Assembly: GCF_014931565.1 (NCBI RefSeq)
Contig: NZ_CP063353.1
Coordinates: 186,001-250,000 of the forward strand
DNA from: Clostridium sp. 'deep sea'
GTDB lineage: Bacteria > Bacillota > UBA994 > PWPR01
Direction: 5' to 3'
DNA: 64,000 bases
Numbering within the stretch: position 1 is the first letter of the stretch; each line of letters starts with the position of its first letter. Below, piece by piece: positions 9,601 through 18,148 of the stretch. The notes under the pieces are model-generated. The model saw only the letters and a list, made by a program, of their open reading frames with translations, was not told the origin of the DNA and searched no databases. Made by a program: the position numbers and the translations under genes.

Positions 9601-9628
9601 AATAATTTATGTTAATGATAGTGATATT

Positions 9629-10022
9629 TAAGGGAACTGTCGCATTAAGATAATAGTTTATAGATAATAAATTTTTTACCACAAAGTACACTTAAGGACA
9701 CAAAGAGTCGGTATTGGATTTAGTTAAAGGAAGTTTAATGCCAGCATTTGTTTAGACTGATACTTCTATTGTAGTTTTCACTCAAAGTTTGTAATTTTGT
9801 TTTTATTAATTACAAAAAATATGGTAGAAGTAAATCAAGCAAAAATAATTATAGCAAGGCTTAAAGTTTTCATCTTTGTGTTCTTAGTGTGCTTAGTGGT
9901 TCTCTAAAAATATTATATTATTGATATGAAGTTTGATTTTTAAAGCTTTAACTAAATTTTTATAACTACTTATATTACTTAAGTTTAAGGTTAAAGAAAA
10001 TCACTAATGTGATAGCCCCTTA
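9629..10022. mobile_element. MITE-like non-autonomous element (394 bp)
   Basis: No gene lies between 9601 and 10052. The interval is bounded by imperfect terminal inverted repeats: TAAGGGAACTGTCGCATTA (9629-9647) and, at 10005-10022, the complement of TAAGGGGCTATCACATTA. Inside is a second imperfect inverted pair of about 30 bp (9678-9707 and 9873-9900) built on ACCACAAAG...ACACAAAGAG. There is no ORF, so any mobility would need a transposase in trans. A related right end and core occur at 3709-4217. A target-site duplication is not clear. Confidence 0.5.
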
Positions 10023-10052
10023 TATCTCTAGCCTATATTCCACAAAGTATTT

Positions 10053-10988
10053 CTACTTATACGGACAAACTTCATACTTTTGGTATTTTTCTTTATCAAA
10101 AGAACGGTATCGAACTGCTGTTGTCATACCACCTAAGGGTAGGGTTAAGTTATTACTGACATGGTGAGGTAAATGACAATGTAAGGGCCAAATACCCGGA
10201 TTATTAGCAATAAACTCAATATCCCAAGTCTCGCCCGAGGAAACTAAGATAGTGTTCTTTAATAATCTATTATTTTCACAAATAATATTACCATCGGTAG
10301 CAGTTACCTCGAATTGATGCCCATGTAGGTGAATGGGGTGATTTCCCATGCCAATATTACCAAATCTTATTCTTACTCGATCTCCTTCGTCAACTACTAA
10401 ATCTTTGGTATACGGAAAACAGCGGCCATTCATAGTAAAAAAGTTTTGATCCATAGCAAAGGGATTAATATCATAAACACCATTTACTAGGGTAAAAGGC
10501 GGCATGTTTTTGAGCTTAAAGGTTCCTAACATTATAAAGTAATCTTTATCTATATTATCTTCATTGGGGTCTGCAATAATAAAACCACCCTCTAAACCCA
10601 TCATATCTTGTTTAACAGTAAACATATGAGCATGATACATATGGGTTCCTGGAGGGTTTGTGATTTTAAACTTGTAATCGAAATAACAGCCAGTATTAAT
10701 TTGAGGTGAAGGCTCAATAGCAGGAACTCCGTCCATATTATTCGGAATATCTAAACCATGCCAATGTACGCTAGTAGCTTGAGGTAAAAGATTGTATACT
10801 CTAATACAGACATAGTCATTAGGATAAACAATAATAGTTGGCCCTGGGCTACAACCATTATAACCCCAAGCATTCATATAAATATTAGGCAAAATTTCAC
10901 GTTTTACTGGTTGAGCAATTAGCTTAAAATACTTAATCCTATTCTTTTGTACATAGGGCAATATTGGAACAGAAGGAGTTATAATCAT
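10053..10988 (-). CDS. Two-domain multicopper oxidase, no signal peptide
   Basis: Copper oxidase of 311 aa with two cupredoxin domains. All four copper-binding motifs are present: HWHG, YHAH, HPIHLHGH and HCHLPHH followed by VSNNL, which suggests leucine at the axial type-1 position. The protein starts at the ATG at 10988, preceded by GGAGG. The in-frame TTG upstream lies in the ribosome site. No export signal is visible, so it is either cytoplasmic or incorporated into the spore coat, as CotA of Bacillus is. CotA is much longer (three domains). The gene is single and points against its neighbours. Oxygen-dependent chemistry in a likely anaerobe is notable. Confidence 0.85.
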   Translation of the reverse strand: MIITPSVPILPYVQKNRIKYFKLIAQPVKREILPNIYMNAWGYNGCSPGPTIIVYPNDYVCIRVYNLLPQATSVHWHGLDIPNNMDGVPAIEPSPQINTGCYFDYKFKITNPPGTHMYHAHMFTVKQDMMGLEGGFIIADPNEDNIDKDYFIMLGTFKLKNMPPFTLVNGVYDINPFAMDQNFFTMNGRCFPYTKDLVVDEGDRVRIRFGNIGMGNHPIHLHGHQFEVTATDGNIICENNRLLKNTILVSSGETWDIEFIANNPGIWPLHCHLPHHVSNNLTLPLGGMTTAVRYRSFDKEKYQKYEVCPYK

Positions 10989-11113
10989 ATAAACCTCCAA
11001 ATAGCTTTTTAAATATATATGCCATAAAATAAATAACTAAACATATTTTAATTGAGAATTATCTATAAAAAGGTATAATTAAGTAAATAAAAAAATACTT
11101 TGAGGGTGATTAA

Positions 11114-11443
11114 ATGGTAACTTTCGATGATTTTGCAAAGATTGATATTAGAGTTGCTGAGGTTACAAAGGTAGAATCTTTTTCCAAAGCCAGAAAACCA
11201 GCATATAAGTTATGGCTTAATTTTGGAGAAGAGTTAGGAGTAAAAAAGTCTAGCGCTCAAATTACTGAGTATTATAATCCTTCCGATTTAATTGGCAAGC
11301 AGGTTTTAGCTGTTGTTAATTTCCCACCCAGACAAATTGCAGATTTTATGTCTGAGGTGCTTGTTTTGGGTGTATATGCACAACAAGGAGTAGTTTTAGT
11401 TCAGCCTGATTTTCCAGTTGAAAAAGGAGATAGATTAGGTTAA
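11114..11443 (+). CDS. csaA: CsaA-like tRNA-binding-domain protein (chaperone)
   Basis: Small 109-aa protein consisting only of an EMAP-II/tRNA-binding OB fold. It begins TFDDFAKIDIRVAEV and contains the diagnostic SAQIT and VNFPPRQIADFMSEVLVLG segments of CsaA, a homodimeric chaperone linked to protein secretion that also binds tRNA. The length is normal for the family. GAGGGTG precedes the ATG. It lies 37 bases before an ABC-2-type gene but has no obvious functional tie to it. Confidence 0.9.
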   Translation: MVTFDDFAKIDIRVAEVTKVESFSKARKPAYKLWLNFGEELGVKKSSAQITEYYNPSDLIGKQVLAVVNFPPRQIADFMSEVLVLGVYAQQGVVLVQPDFPVEKGDRLG

Positions 11444-11480
11444 TAACAATATGTTATAGTAGTTTATTGGAGGGTTTATT

Positions 11481-12197
11481 ATGGCATCAATAGTTTACAA
11501 GATTTATTTACTTACGATAAGAGAATTTAAACGCAATTTTAGAAATATGGCCTATATAATCACCATAATCATGCCTTTTATAATTACTATGGTATTCTTT
11601 GGAATTTTATCAGCCAAATCTGCTAGTAAAATTACCTCTTTTTCATTATTTGCAAACCTAAATATTCTTACTTTGTCAATAATCTCATTTTCATTGGCCA
11701 TACTTACTGAAACAGAGAATGATGTAGGGACTCACTTAATACATTCCGGAATAAAGGTATATCAACTTGTTATTTCTAAGTGTATAGCTACTACCATTTG
11801 TATAGTGTTATATCAAGTATTTTTGGGATTAATATATCAGCTTAGTATGATTACGATAGTTAAAGTAATTGTTATTAGTATTATAGTGGCAATAGTAGTA
11901 CAAGTATTAATAGCCTTAATAGGTTATAGGTGTAGTAATGAGAGCTTTATAGGCAATTCCATAACTATAATATATACCCTGTTTTTATTGGTACCAGAGT
12001 TTCAAGATTTTTACGGGATTATAAAATATACCGTAAAGATATTGCCAACATATTATAGTAAGTCTTTCATAGATTCAGCTATTGGTTTACCTGTAGAGAT
12101 GAATTTTATTCACTTGTTTTTAACACTACTAATATGGCTTATGATACCTATAATGATAATGAAGAAACACTACACTAAGGTAGGCAATGAAGCATAA
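11481..12197 (+). CDS. ABC-2-type membrane protein
   Basis: Integral membrane protein of 238 aa with about six hydrophobic helices, starting after a short basic N-terminus (REFKRNFRNM). The order (first helix, extracellular turn, 'SFSLFANLNILTLSIISFSLAILTE' region, then further helices) fits the ABC-2 permease fold used for drug or polysaccharide export. A GGAGGG site precedes the ATG. The next gene, 11 bases downstream, encodes an ABC-like domain fused to LytTR, so they probably form one operon. Because that ABC domain appears dead, the permease may depend on another ATPase or may act as a sensor partner. Confidence 0.65.
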   Translation: MASIVYKIYLLTIREFKRNFRNMAYIITIIMPFIITMVFFGILSAKSASKITSFSLFANLNILTLSIISFSLAILTETENDVGTHLIHSGIKVYQLVISKCIATTICIVLYQVFLGLIYQLSMITIVKVIVISIIVAIVVQVLIALIGYRCSNESFIGNSITIIYTLFLLVPEFQDFYGIIKYTVKILPTYYSKSFIDSAIGLPVEMNFIHLFLTLLIWLMIPIMIMKKHYTKVGNEA

Positions 12198-12208
12198 AGG
12201 GGTTAGTT

Positions 12209-13183
12209 ATGGTAGACTTAAGATTTAGTAATGTATATAAATATATAAATGATAATAATAAAATTGAAAATTTTACTTTTGAGATAAACAGAGCAGAAAC
12301 AGTAGCAATCCATTGCCATTTTAATGTTTCAGCTATTATGATTCAACTTATTTTAAAGGATTTAAAGCCTTCAAGTGGTAGTATAACAATAGCGGATAAT
12401 ACCAAAATATTAAGAGTATTTGCTGATACTGGTTATGACCCAAGAATGACAGTAAAAGAAATCATTCAATTTTATGCTAACATTAATGAAAAAACAATTT
12501 ACTATACCGAGGTAGTAGATATTTTTGGTTTAAAAGAATATGAAAAAGAGCGCTTTGCTAAGTTAGCTAATACCGTAAAAATTCTTTTAGGACTTGCTGC
12601 TGCTTATGTTCAGAATCCTAATATTATAATTGTACATGAACCTACCATAAACTGGCAAAAAGCAAACCCAAATATTATCAAACGTATTATTGATTTCATT
12701 AAGTCTAAGGGCATAGGGGTGCTGATACTAACCATGCTTAAAGACGACGCTATTTGGTTAGCAGAAAAATCTTATTATGTCGGCAAACAAGGTTTAATAG
12801 AGTTTGAGCTAGATAGTGATAAACAAGAACCCTCTAAAGCAAAACTTAAAATTATAAAAATACCAGTTAAATTAGATAATAAAATACTTTTATTTAATCC
12901 GTTTGAAATAGACTATGTTGAAGCGTTTAATAATAATACCTGTATTTACGTTAGTGGCAAAGGCTATACCTGTACACTTAATATATCAGAGCTAGAAAAC
13001 AGACTAGAGACCTATGGATTTTTTAGAAACCACAGATCATATTTAGTTAATTTGCAAAAAATAAAAGAGGTAGTAACATGGTCAAAAAGCTCAAACTCTT
13101 TAGTGCTTAATGATACCGTAAAAAGTACTGTTCCAATATCTAAAGCCAAGCTAGAGAGTTTAAAGCACATAATTAACATTTAA
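12209..13183 (+). CDS. Degenerate ABC ATPase domain fused to LytTR DNA-binding regulator
   Basis: A 324-aa fusion. Residues 1-210 follow an ABC ATPase plan, but the catalytic motifs are lost. The Walker A position reads AIHCHFNVSAIM with no GKS/T. The signature is replaced by KLANTVKIL. Walker B reads IIIVHEPT, with His for Asp and the Glu kept. The H-loop position lacks His (LILTM). Residues about 222-322 form a LytTR domain (FEIDYVEAFNNNTCIYV..., FFRNHRSYLVNLQKIKEV) that binds direct repeats in DNA. ABC-LytTR proteins with weak Walker A motifs occur in other Firmicutes. Function is probably transcriptional control of the upstream membrane gene, with the ABC part as a ligand or protein-binding module. 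Confidence 0.8.
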   Translation: MVDLRFSNVYKYINDNNKIENFTFEINRAETVAIHCHFNVSAIMIQLILKDLKPSSGSITIADNTKILRVFADTGYDPRMTVKEIIQFYANINEKTIYYTEVVDIFGLKEYEKERFAKLANTVKILLGLAAAYVQNPNIIIVHEPTINWQKANPNIIKRIIDFIKSKGIGVLILTMLKDDAIWLAEKSYYVGKQGLIEFELDSDKQEPSKAKLKIIKIPVKLDNKILLFNPFEIDYVEAFNNNTCIYVSGKGYTCTLNISELENRLETYGFFRNHRSYLVNLQKIKEVVTWSKSSNSLVLNDTVKSTVPISKAKLESLKHIINI

Positions 13184-13309
13184 TTGCCCATTTTACCCTA
13201 ATATAGTGATAGTTTGCCCTGATTTAACCCTTATTCACCAGCTTTTATAGATACTGATTGTAATATAGAGTTATGATAATTGTACATTTAAGTAATTGAG
13301 GTGTGCAAA

Positions 13310-14179
13310 ATGACAACAGGAGCATGGAAAAAGACAGTACTAAAATTTACATTAATAGCTATAGTATTTTCATGGCCATTTATGTTTTTAGTTGATGCCT
13401 GGCTAGTTTATAAATACTCTGCTTTAGGTAATCTTAAAATGGCCCTCTTAGTATTATTAGCTGGTCATAGCATAGCTATGTTAGGTCCCGCTATTGCTGG
13501 TTTTATAGTACAGTTTACAGATGTGAAAAAACCGTTTCCTAAGTGGCAATGGGGTAGAGTAAAACACTATTTATATGTAGTATTATTCTTTTTTACAGCT
13601 TGGTTAATACCTGCAATTGTAGGTATTATAATGGGTAAATTTAATCTACAACTAGGTCTTGAGTCTCATTATAAACTATATATGGTAATATATATATTTT
13701 TAGTACCATTTGCTGGTTTAGGTGAGGAATTAGGTTGGTGTAGTTTTTTGCTAACCTATCTAAAGCCATATATAGGCAAGTTCAGAGCAGTTGTTGTCTC
13801 TGGAATGATACGAGGTCTATGGCATTTACCAGTTTTATTAGGGCCACATATATATAAATATATAAAAGGAACTGAGTCATTAACAACAGTATTAATTATG
13901 ACTTTAGTGTTATCTTTGCAACTTATGATTTCAAATATATTTTTTGGAGCAGCCTTTAACTGGATTTGGTTTAAAACTAAAAGCTCACCACTGTTAGGGT
14001 GGAGTCATTTTGTGGTAGATTTAGCTCGCGACTTTATTACTATAGTTGTTGTAGGTTATGCCAGTAGTAATATAGCTATGTTAGCTGCTCAACTGCCTTT
14101 AATATTAATGGGAGCCTATTATTTAGAGAAACTAAAAAAAGAAGAGGGAATCAAAGGCTTAAAGGCTTATTTTAAGTAG
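13310..14179 (+). CDS. CPBP-family intramembrane metalloprotease (CAAX/Abi)
   Basis: Membrane protein of 289 aa with about eight hydrophobic segments and the CPBP motifs: the E-E pair at residues 139-140 (GEELGW), a conserved His in RGLWHLP, and a late His (GWSHFVVD). The usual EExxWR motif here reads EELGWCS, so the Arg is replaced. Family members include eukaryotic CAAX proteases and bacterial proteins for bacteriocin self-immunity or peptide maturation. Start at ATG 13310, preceded by GAGG; the upstream GTG in frame is rejected. Single gene. The substrate is unknown. Confidence 0.82.
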   Translation: MTTGAWKKTVLKFTLIAIVFSWPFMFLVDAWLVYKYSALGNLKMALLVLLAGHSIAMLGPAIAGFIVQFTDVKKPFPKWQWGRVKHYLYVVLFFFTAWLIPAIVGIIMGKFNLQLGLESHYKLYMVIYIFLVPFAGLGEELGWCSFLLTYLKPYIGKFRAVVVSGMIRGLWHLPVLLGPHIYKYIKGTESLTTVLIMTLVLSLQLMISNIFFGAAFNWIWFKTKSSPLLGWSHFVVDLARDFITIVVVGYASSNIAMLAAQLPLILMGAYYLEKLKKEEGIKGLKAYFK

Positions 14180-14180
14180 T

Positions 14181-14240
14181 AAAAATAACAAAAAGGATTT
14201 TCAACTGATTTGGCTGAGAATCCTTTTTATTGTTATTTTT
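14181..14240. terminator. Bidirectional terminator between convergent genes
   Basis: AAAAATAACAAAAAGGATTTTC pairs (with one small bulge) with the mirror-image arm ending in GTTATTTTT. A/T-rich tracts on both sides allow it to end both the CPBP gene and the glutaminase gene. Confidence 0.8.
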
Positions 14241-14255
14241 ATAAACCTGCCTCAA

Positions 14256-15173
14256 TTAAAAAATACTTAAATCAAGCTCTTTAGATAAATACTCAAGTAC
14301 CTTTACTCCTGCTGTACTATTTCCCTTTTCATCTAAGGCAGGGCTAAATACTCCAATACCCATTCTACCAGGTACTGCAGCCAAAATACCTCCACCTACA
14401 CCTGATTTTGCAGGAATACCTACTTTAACAGCAAACTCTCCTGAGGCATCATACATACCACAGGTAACCATAAAGGTTTTTACTAAATTAGCTATATGTT
14501 TATTAACAATTTTTTCATTGTTGAGGGGGTTTAGCCCATCGGCAGCTAAAACAGCCCCTATTGTTGCTATATCCTCACAATTCACTTCAATAGAACACTG
14601 TTTAAAATAAAGCTCTAAAACTTCTTCAACATGACCCTCTAAAATACCGTTATCTTTCATAAAATTAGCTAGTGCTCTATTTCGATAGCCTGTTTCATTT
14701 TCTGATTTATATATATCGTGATTATACCACAAGCTATCATTGCCAGAAATTTTTCTAAAAAACTGAATCAATCTTTTAAATCTTTCATGAACATTGTTTC
14801 CTAAAATAAAAGAATCTATAGCTATAGCACCAGCATTAATCATAGGATTTAAGGGTTTAGATGGCTTTATTGTTTCTAGCTTAATTATAGAATTAAAAGC
14901 ATCACCAGTAGGTTCCATCCCTACTTTATTAAATACAAAGTCTTCACCTCGATCTTTAATCGCTAACATTAATGCCACAGGTTTAGAAACACTTTGCATA
15001 GAAAAAGTGCTAGTATAATCTCCGCTACAATAAACGTTTCCATCCAATGTAACAATAACAGCACCTAACTGATTAGCATTTACTTTGCTAAGCTCAGGAA
15101 TATAAATAGCAGGTTTACCAGATGAAATAAAGTGTTTTCCAAATTGAATTGCATCATCTAAAATCTTTTGCAT
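14256..15173 (-). CDS. glsA: Glutaminase A
   Basis: Serine-dependent glutaminase (glutamine to glutamate plus ammonia), 305 aa, the normal length for the bacterial GlsA/YbaS family. The beta-lactamase-like fold is recognisable from S61-V-S-K64 (FSMQSVSKP) with the catalytic Ser and Lys. Other typical segments are NPMINAGAIA, the NE..YRNRAL region, and VGIPAKSGVGGGI near the C-terminus. GAGGG precedes the ATG. It is cytoplasmic, with no signal peptide. It is a single gene on the minus strand, in a neighbourhood with other amino-acid and peptide-handling genes. Confidence 0.95.
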   Translation of the reverse strand: MQKILDDAIQFGKHFISSGKPAIYIPELSKVNANQLGAVIVTLDGNVYCSGDYTSTFSMQSVSKPVALMLAIKDRGEDFVFNKVGMEPTGDAFNSIIKLETIKPSKPLNPMINAGAIAIDSFILGNNVHERFKRLIQFFRKISGNDSLWYNHDIYKSENETGYRNRALANFMKDNGILEGHVEEVLELYFKQCSIEVNCEDIATIGAVLAADGLNPLNNEKIVNKHIANLVKTFMVTCGMYDASGEFAVKVGIPAKSGVGGGILAAVPGRMGIGVFSPALDEKGNSTAGVKVLEYLSKELDLSIF

Positions 15174-15282
15174 GTTTTTCCCTCACAAATAAATGAAATT
15201 ACGACAAATTTCTACCTAATTATTATACCATAATTTAAATTAACAATTGCACACTAAAAAATTGCTAATTATTAAATAGGAC

Positions 15283-15313
15283 TTGACTCTCCAGCTAAGG
15301 GTTAGGTTATTAT
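15283..15313 (+). promoter_or_regulatory. MerR-type promoter (19-bp spacer) upstream of the MerR gene
   Basis: TTGACT (15283-15288) and TATTAT (15308-15313) are separated by 19 bases, the overlong spacing typical of MerR-controlled promoters. The spacer (CTCTCCAGCTAAGGGTTAGG) has weak dyad symmetry. A perfect palindrome, TAGAAGCGCTTCTA, follows at 15319-15332 near the expected transcript start. Confidence 0.5.
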
Positions 15314-15353
15314 AGTTATAGAAGCGCTTCTAAAAAACTCATGGGGTGGTATT

Positions 15354-16157
15354 GTGTTTAAAATTGGTCAGTTTGCTAATTTAAGTCAGGTGTCGGTAAA
15401 AACCCTTAGATATTATGATGACATTGGAATATTAAGCCCAGTTAAAATTGATAAACATACAGGGTACAGATATTATGCTGCCAAACAATTATATCAGCTA
15501 AATAAAATCTTTGCCTTTAAAGATATGGGATTTTCACTGAGTGAAATTACTGACTTACTTAATAACAATGTTAATGAACCAGAAATCACAGCTATTTTAC
15601 ACCTAAAAAAGGCACAACTTAAGTCTGAAATACGCAATGCCAATACTAAACTTAAAAGAGTTGAAGATTTAATAAAACAATTTAAAGAGGAGCGCAATAT
15701 TATGTATGATGTTTCAGTAAAAAAAGTAGAGAGCTTTAAAGTGGCTTCATATAAAGAATTGAGAAAAAACTATAGTGATCAAGGTGAGATGTGGCAGGTT
15801 TTAACAGACTATATTACAGAACACGGTGCTAAAATAGGAGCAGGCTGTTTTGTGAGTTACTATAATACTAGTCAAAATGCGGTGGAGATAGAGGTCTTTG
15901 AGCCTATCGATAAAGCTATTACCTCATCAAATTTAATTACTGTTAAAGACATGCCAGAGGTAACAGTTGCTTCTGTAATTCATAAAGGTTCTTTTACAAA
16001 GCTAAAACATGCCTATGCTTATTTAGCTGAATGGATTGAAAAAAATGATTATGAGATAATAGATGTAGCAAGAGAAATTTATCTTGCAGGTGAGTGGAAT
16101 TGTGATAGTGAAGATGAGTATATTTCTGAGATTCAAATGCCTGTGAAGAAGTGTTAG
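15354..16157 (+). CDS. MerR-family regulator with GyrI-like effector domain
   Basis: Regulator of 267 aa. An N-terminal MerR winged helix (FKIGQFANLSQVSVKTLRYYDDIGIL..., about 1-70) is followed by a dimerisation coiled coil (about 75-112) and a C-terminal GyrI/BmrR-like small-molecule-binding domain (about 117-265). The start is GTG 15354 after GGGGTGG. Relatives such as BmrR bind cationic drugs and twist a 19-bp-spaced promoter into activity, and this gene has such a promoter immediately upstream, which implies autoregulation. The serine hydrolase gene 12 bases downstream is probably in the same transcript. Confidence 0.9.
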   Translation: MFKIGQFANLSQVSVKTLRYYDDIGILSPVKIDKHTGYRYYAAKQLYQLNKIFAFKDMGFSLSEITDLLNNNVNEPEITAILHLKKAQLKSEIRNANTKLKRVEDLIKQFKEERNIMYDVSVKKVESFKVASYKELRKNYSDQGEMWQVLTDYITEHGAKIGAGCFVSYYNTSQNAVEIEVFEPIDKAITSSNLITVKDMPEVTVASVIHKGSFTKLKHAYAYLAEWIEKNDYEIIDVAREIYLAGEWNCDSEDEYISEIQMPVKKC

Positions 16158-16169
16158 TAAGAAGATATA

Positions 16170-17243
16170 ATGATGAGTTTAGATATACAATTAGTCAATA
16201 AAATAAAAGATAAGTTTAAACAATCTCAGGTGCCCGGAATGAGTGTTAATGTTTTTAATAAAGACACTAATAAACTTCATTTATGTTTAGGTAAAGCAGA
16301 TGTAACAGCAAATAAACTAGTAACAAAAAGTACAATATTTCATGCTTGTTCGATGAGCAAGATGGTGACAGCTATGGCAGTACTAAGACTAGTTCAACAG
16401 GGTTTGTTAAATTTAGAGACAAATGTTAATGAATATCTTAAAGCCTATGAAATTAAAAATTCAGATTATACCAAAATGAAAAAAGTAACATTAAGAAATC
16501 TTTTAGCACATCAAGCTGGCTTTGAAGATACAGTGGGTAGTTTTGCTGCATATAATCCACAAGATGTATTACCAACTATAGATGATTTGTTAAAAGGTAA
16601 CAAATACGCTGGACAATCATTTAACATAAAATATGTTCCTGAAAGTAAATTTTCATATTCTGATGCAGGTTACTGTGTTGTAGAAAAAATTATTGAATCA
16701 GTAACGAATAAAAGTATTTCAGTTGCAATACAGGACCTAGTAATACAACCTTTAGGTTTAAAAAAGACTTTTATTTTAACATATGATCAGCTTAAAAAGT
16801 ATCCACTTACCTATGAAATGGCGGTAGGTCATGATAAGTTTGGTAATGTTATTGCACATAAAAGAGCATATTATCCCTACTTAGCAAGTGCAGGATTATG
16901 GACTACCACATATGAGATGTCTGTAATATCACAGCAAATTATCAAAGCATGGAACAATGATAAAACAGCAATTTTAGATAGCAAGTTAGCAAAGCTTATG
17001 CTTAACAGTTTAGGTGAGGGGTGCAATCCTTATGTTGGGTTAGGGGTATTTTTATATGGTGAAGAGGTTAAAATGTTTCAGTCCCAGGGCTGGGGTATAG
17101 GTTTTCAATGTATGCTTTTAGCAGATGCCAATAAGGAATGTGGTGTTGTAGTTATGATTAATTGTGACCCAGGAACTGAGCAAAATCATTCCTTAGTGGG
17201 TGAAGTAATTAAAGTAATAAAACATGACTACCTTAAAATCTAA
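16170..17243 (+). CDS. Serine hydrolase, class C beta-lactamase/PBP-like
   Basis: A 357-aa protein of the beta-lactamase-related (COG1680) fold. The nucleophile motif is S61-M-S-K64 (HACSMSKMV). The second motif is YSDAGY, a Y-S/A-N variant with Asp for Asn. Segments such as LRNLLAHQAGF and VVEKIIESVTNKS are typical of family esterases and D-aminopeptidase-like proteins. There is no signal peptide, so it is probably cytoplasmic, which argues against a true beta-lactamase. It is co-transcribed with the MerR regulator. The physiological substrate (ester, amide or D-peptide) cannot be told from sequence. Confidence 0.85.
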   Translation: MMSLDIQLVNKIKDKFKQSQVPGMSVNVFNKDTNKLHLCLGKADVTANKLVTKSTIFHACSMSKMVTAMAVLRLVQQGLLNLETNVNEYLKAYEIKNSDYTKMKKVTLRNLLAHQAGFEDTVGSFAAYNPQDVLPTIDDLLKGNKYAGQSFNIKYVPESKFSYSDAGYCVVEKIIESVTNKSISVAIQDLVIQPLGLKKTFILTYDQLKKYPLTYEMAVGHDKFGNVIAHKRAYYPYLASAGLWTTTYEMSVISQQIIKAWNNDKTAILDSKLAKLMLNSLGEGCNPYVGLGVFLYGEEVKMFQSQGWGIGFQCMLLADANKECGVVVMINCDPGTEQNHSLVGEVIKVIKHDYLKI

Positions 17244-17296
17244 GGTTAGCTATTTAAAAATAATAACTCTTTTTACTAATATTAAAAATGCATTAA

Positions 17297-17345
17297 ATAA
17301 GCTAGCGTAAGTACCATAACTCTAGCTTATTTTCTTTTTGTTAGT
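17297..17345 (+). terminator. Rho-independent terminator after the serine hydrolase
   Basis: AATAAGCTAG pairs with CTAGCTTATT across a 25-nt loop and is followed by a TTCTTTTT tract. Confidence 0.65.
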
Positions 17346-17382
17346 TAAAATTAAAGTTAACTAACAAATATAGAGGTTTAAC

Positions 17383-18138
17383 ATGAAGATAATAGCAGCA
17401 ATTGTGCTGGCGTTAATTATTGTATTAATGTGTCATAAAAGAATAAAGTCCTATTTTATAGGAAGGCTAGGAGAGTATAGAGTAAGTAAACAGCTCAAAA
17501 AATTAAATAAACGTAAATATAAGGTGTTAAATAATATCTTATTAAAAACCAAAAGAGGAACTGTAGAAATAGACCATCTTGTTATCTCTTCCAAAGGAAT
17601 ATATGTTATAGAAACAAAGAATCGTAAGGGCATAATTTATGGTGCTGAAAACTGGGATTATTGGACTCAAAAGCTATATACCAAGCAGCATAAGTTTTAT
17701 AGCCCCATAAAGCAAAATAATTCTCATATTGAGGCATTACGCACTATCTTAAGAGAACATCAAACTAAATACTATTCGCTAATAGTATTTATTAAAACTG
17801 CAAATATCAAAAAAGTTAATACAATGACCATGATAATAAATGATGACGAGCTTTTAACAACAGTAAAAAGGCATAAAGGTGAGTGTTACATAAACGAACA
17901 CCAAATTAAAGACATTGTTAACACCATTAATAAATACAGAGTTACCTCACTAATTGAGAGAAATAAACATAAAAGAAGCGTCAAAAATAAAGCAAAAATA
18001 AGAAGAAGAAAAATAAAATTAGAAATTTGTCCGCGGTGTGGTAAAAAACTAGTTAAATATAAAAATAAAAGTGGGATAGGACTGCGCTGTATTGATTACC
18101 CAAATTGTAAAGTTGTAATAGTTAAAAACTGCAAATAA
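17383..18138 (+). CDS. NERD-domain protein with C-terminal topoisomerase-type zinc finger
   Basis: A 251-aa protein. One N-terminal transmembrane helix (about 3-20) is followed by a nuclease-related NERD domain (about 32-150) with the nuclease-like core I-D-H-L-V-I...V-I-E-T-K-N. After a very basic linker, the C-terminus carries a four-cysteine zinc ribbon (CPRCGKKL...GLRCIDYPNC) like the repeats at the end of DNA topoisomerase I. It is probably membrane-anchored and acts on or binds DNA. NERD proteins are implicated in DNA processing, but no defined role is known. It is a single gene between two terminators. Confidence 0.85.
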   Translation: MKIIAAIVLALIIVLMCHKRIKSYFIGRLGEYRVSKQLKKLNKRKYKVLNNILLKTKRGTVEIDHLVISSKGIYVIETKNRKGIIYGAENWDYWTQKLYTKQHKFYSPIKQNNSHIEALRTILREHQTKYYSLIVFIKTANIKKVNTMTMIINDDELLTTVKRHKGECYINEHQIKDIVNTINKYRVTSLIERNKHKRSVKNKAKIRRRKIKLEICPRCGKKLVKYKNKSGIGLRCIDYPNCKVVIVKNCK

Positions 18139-18148
18139 GATAAATAAT

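Noticed and set aside
16170-17243. Secreted class C beta-lactamase
   Set aside because: There is no signal peptide and the YxN motif is altered (YSD), so I call it only a serine hydrolase.
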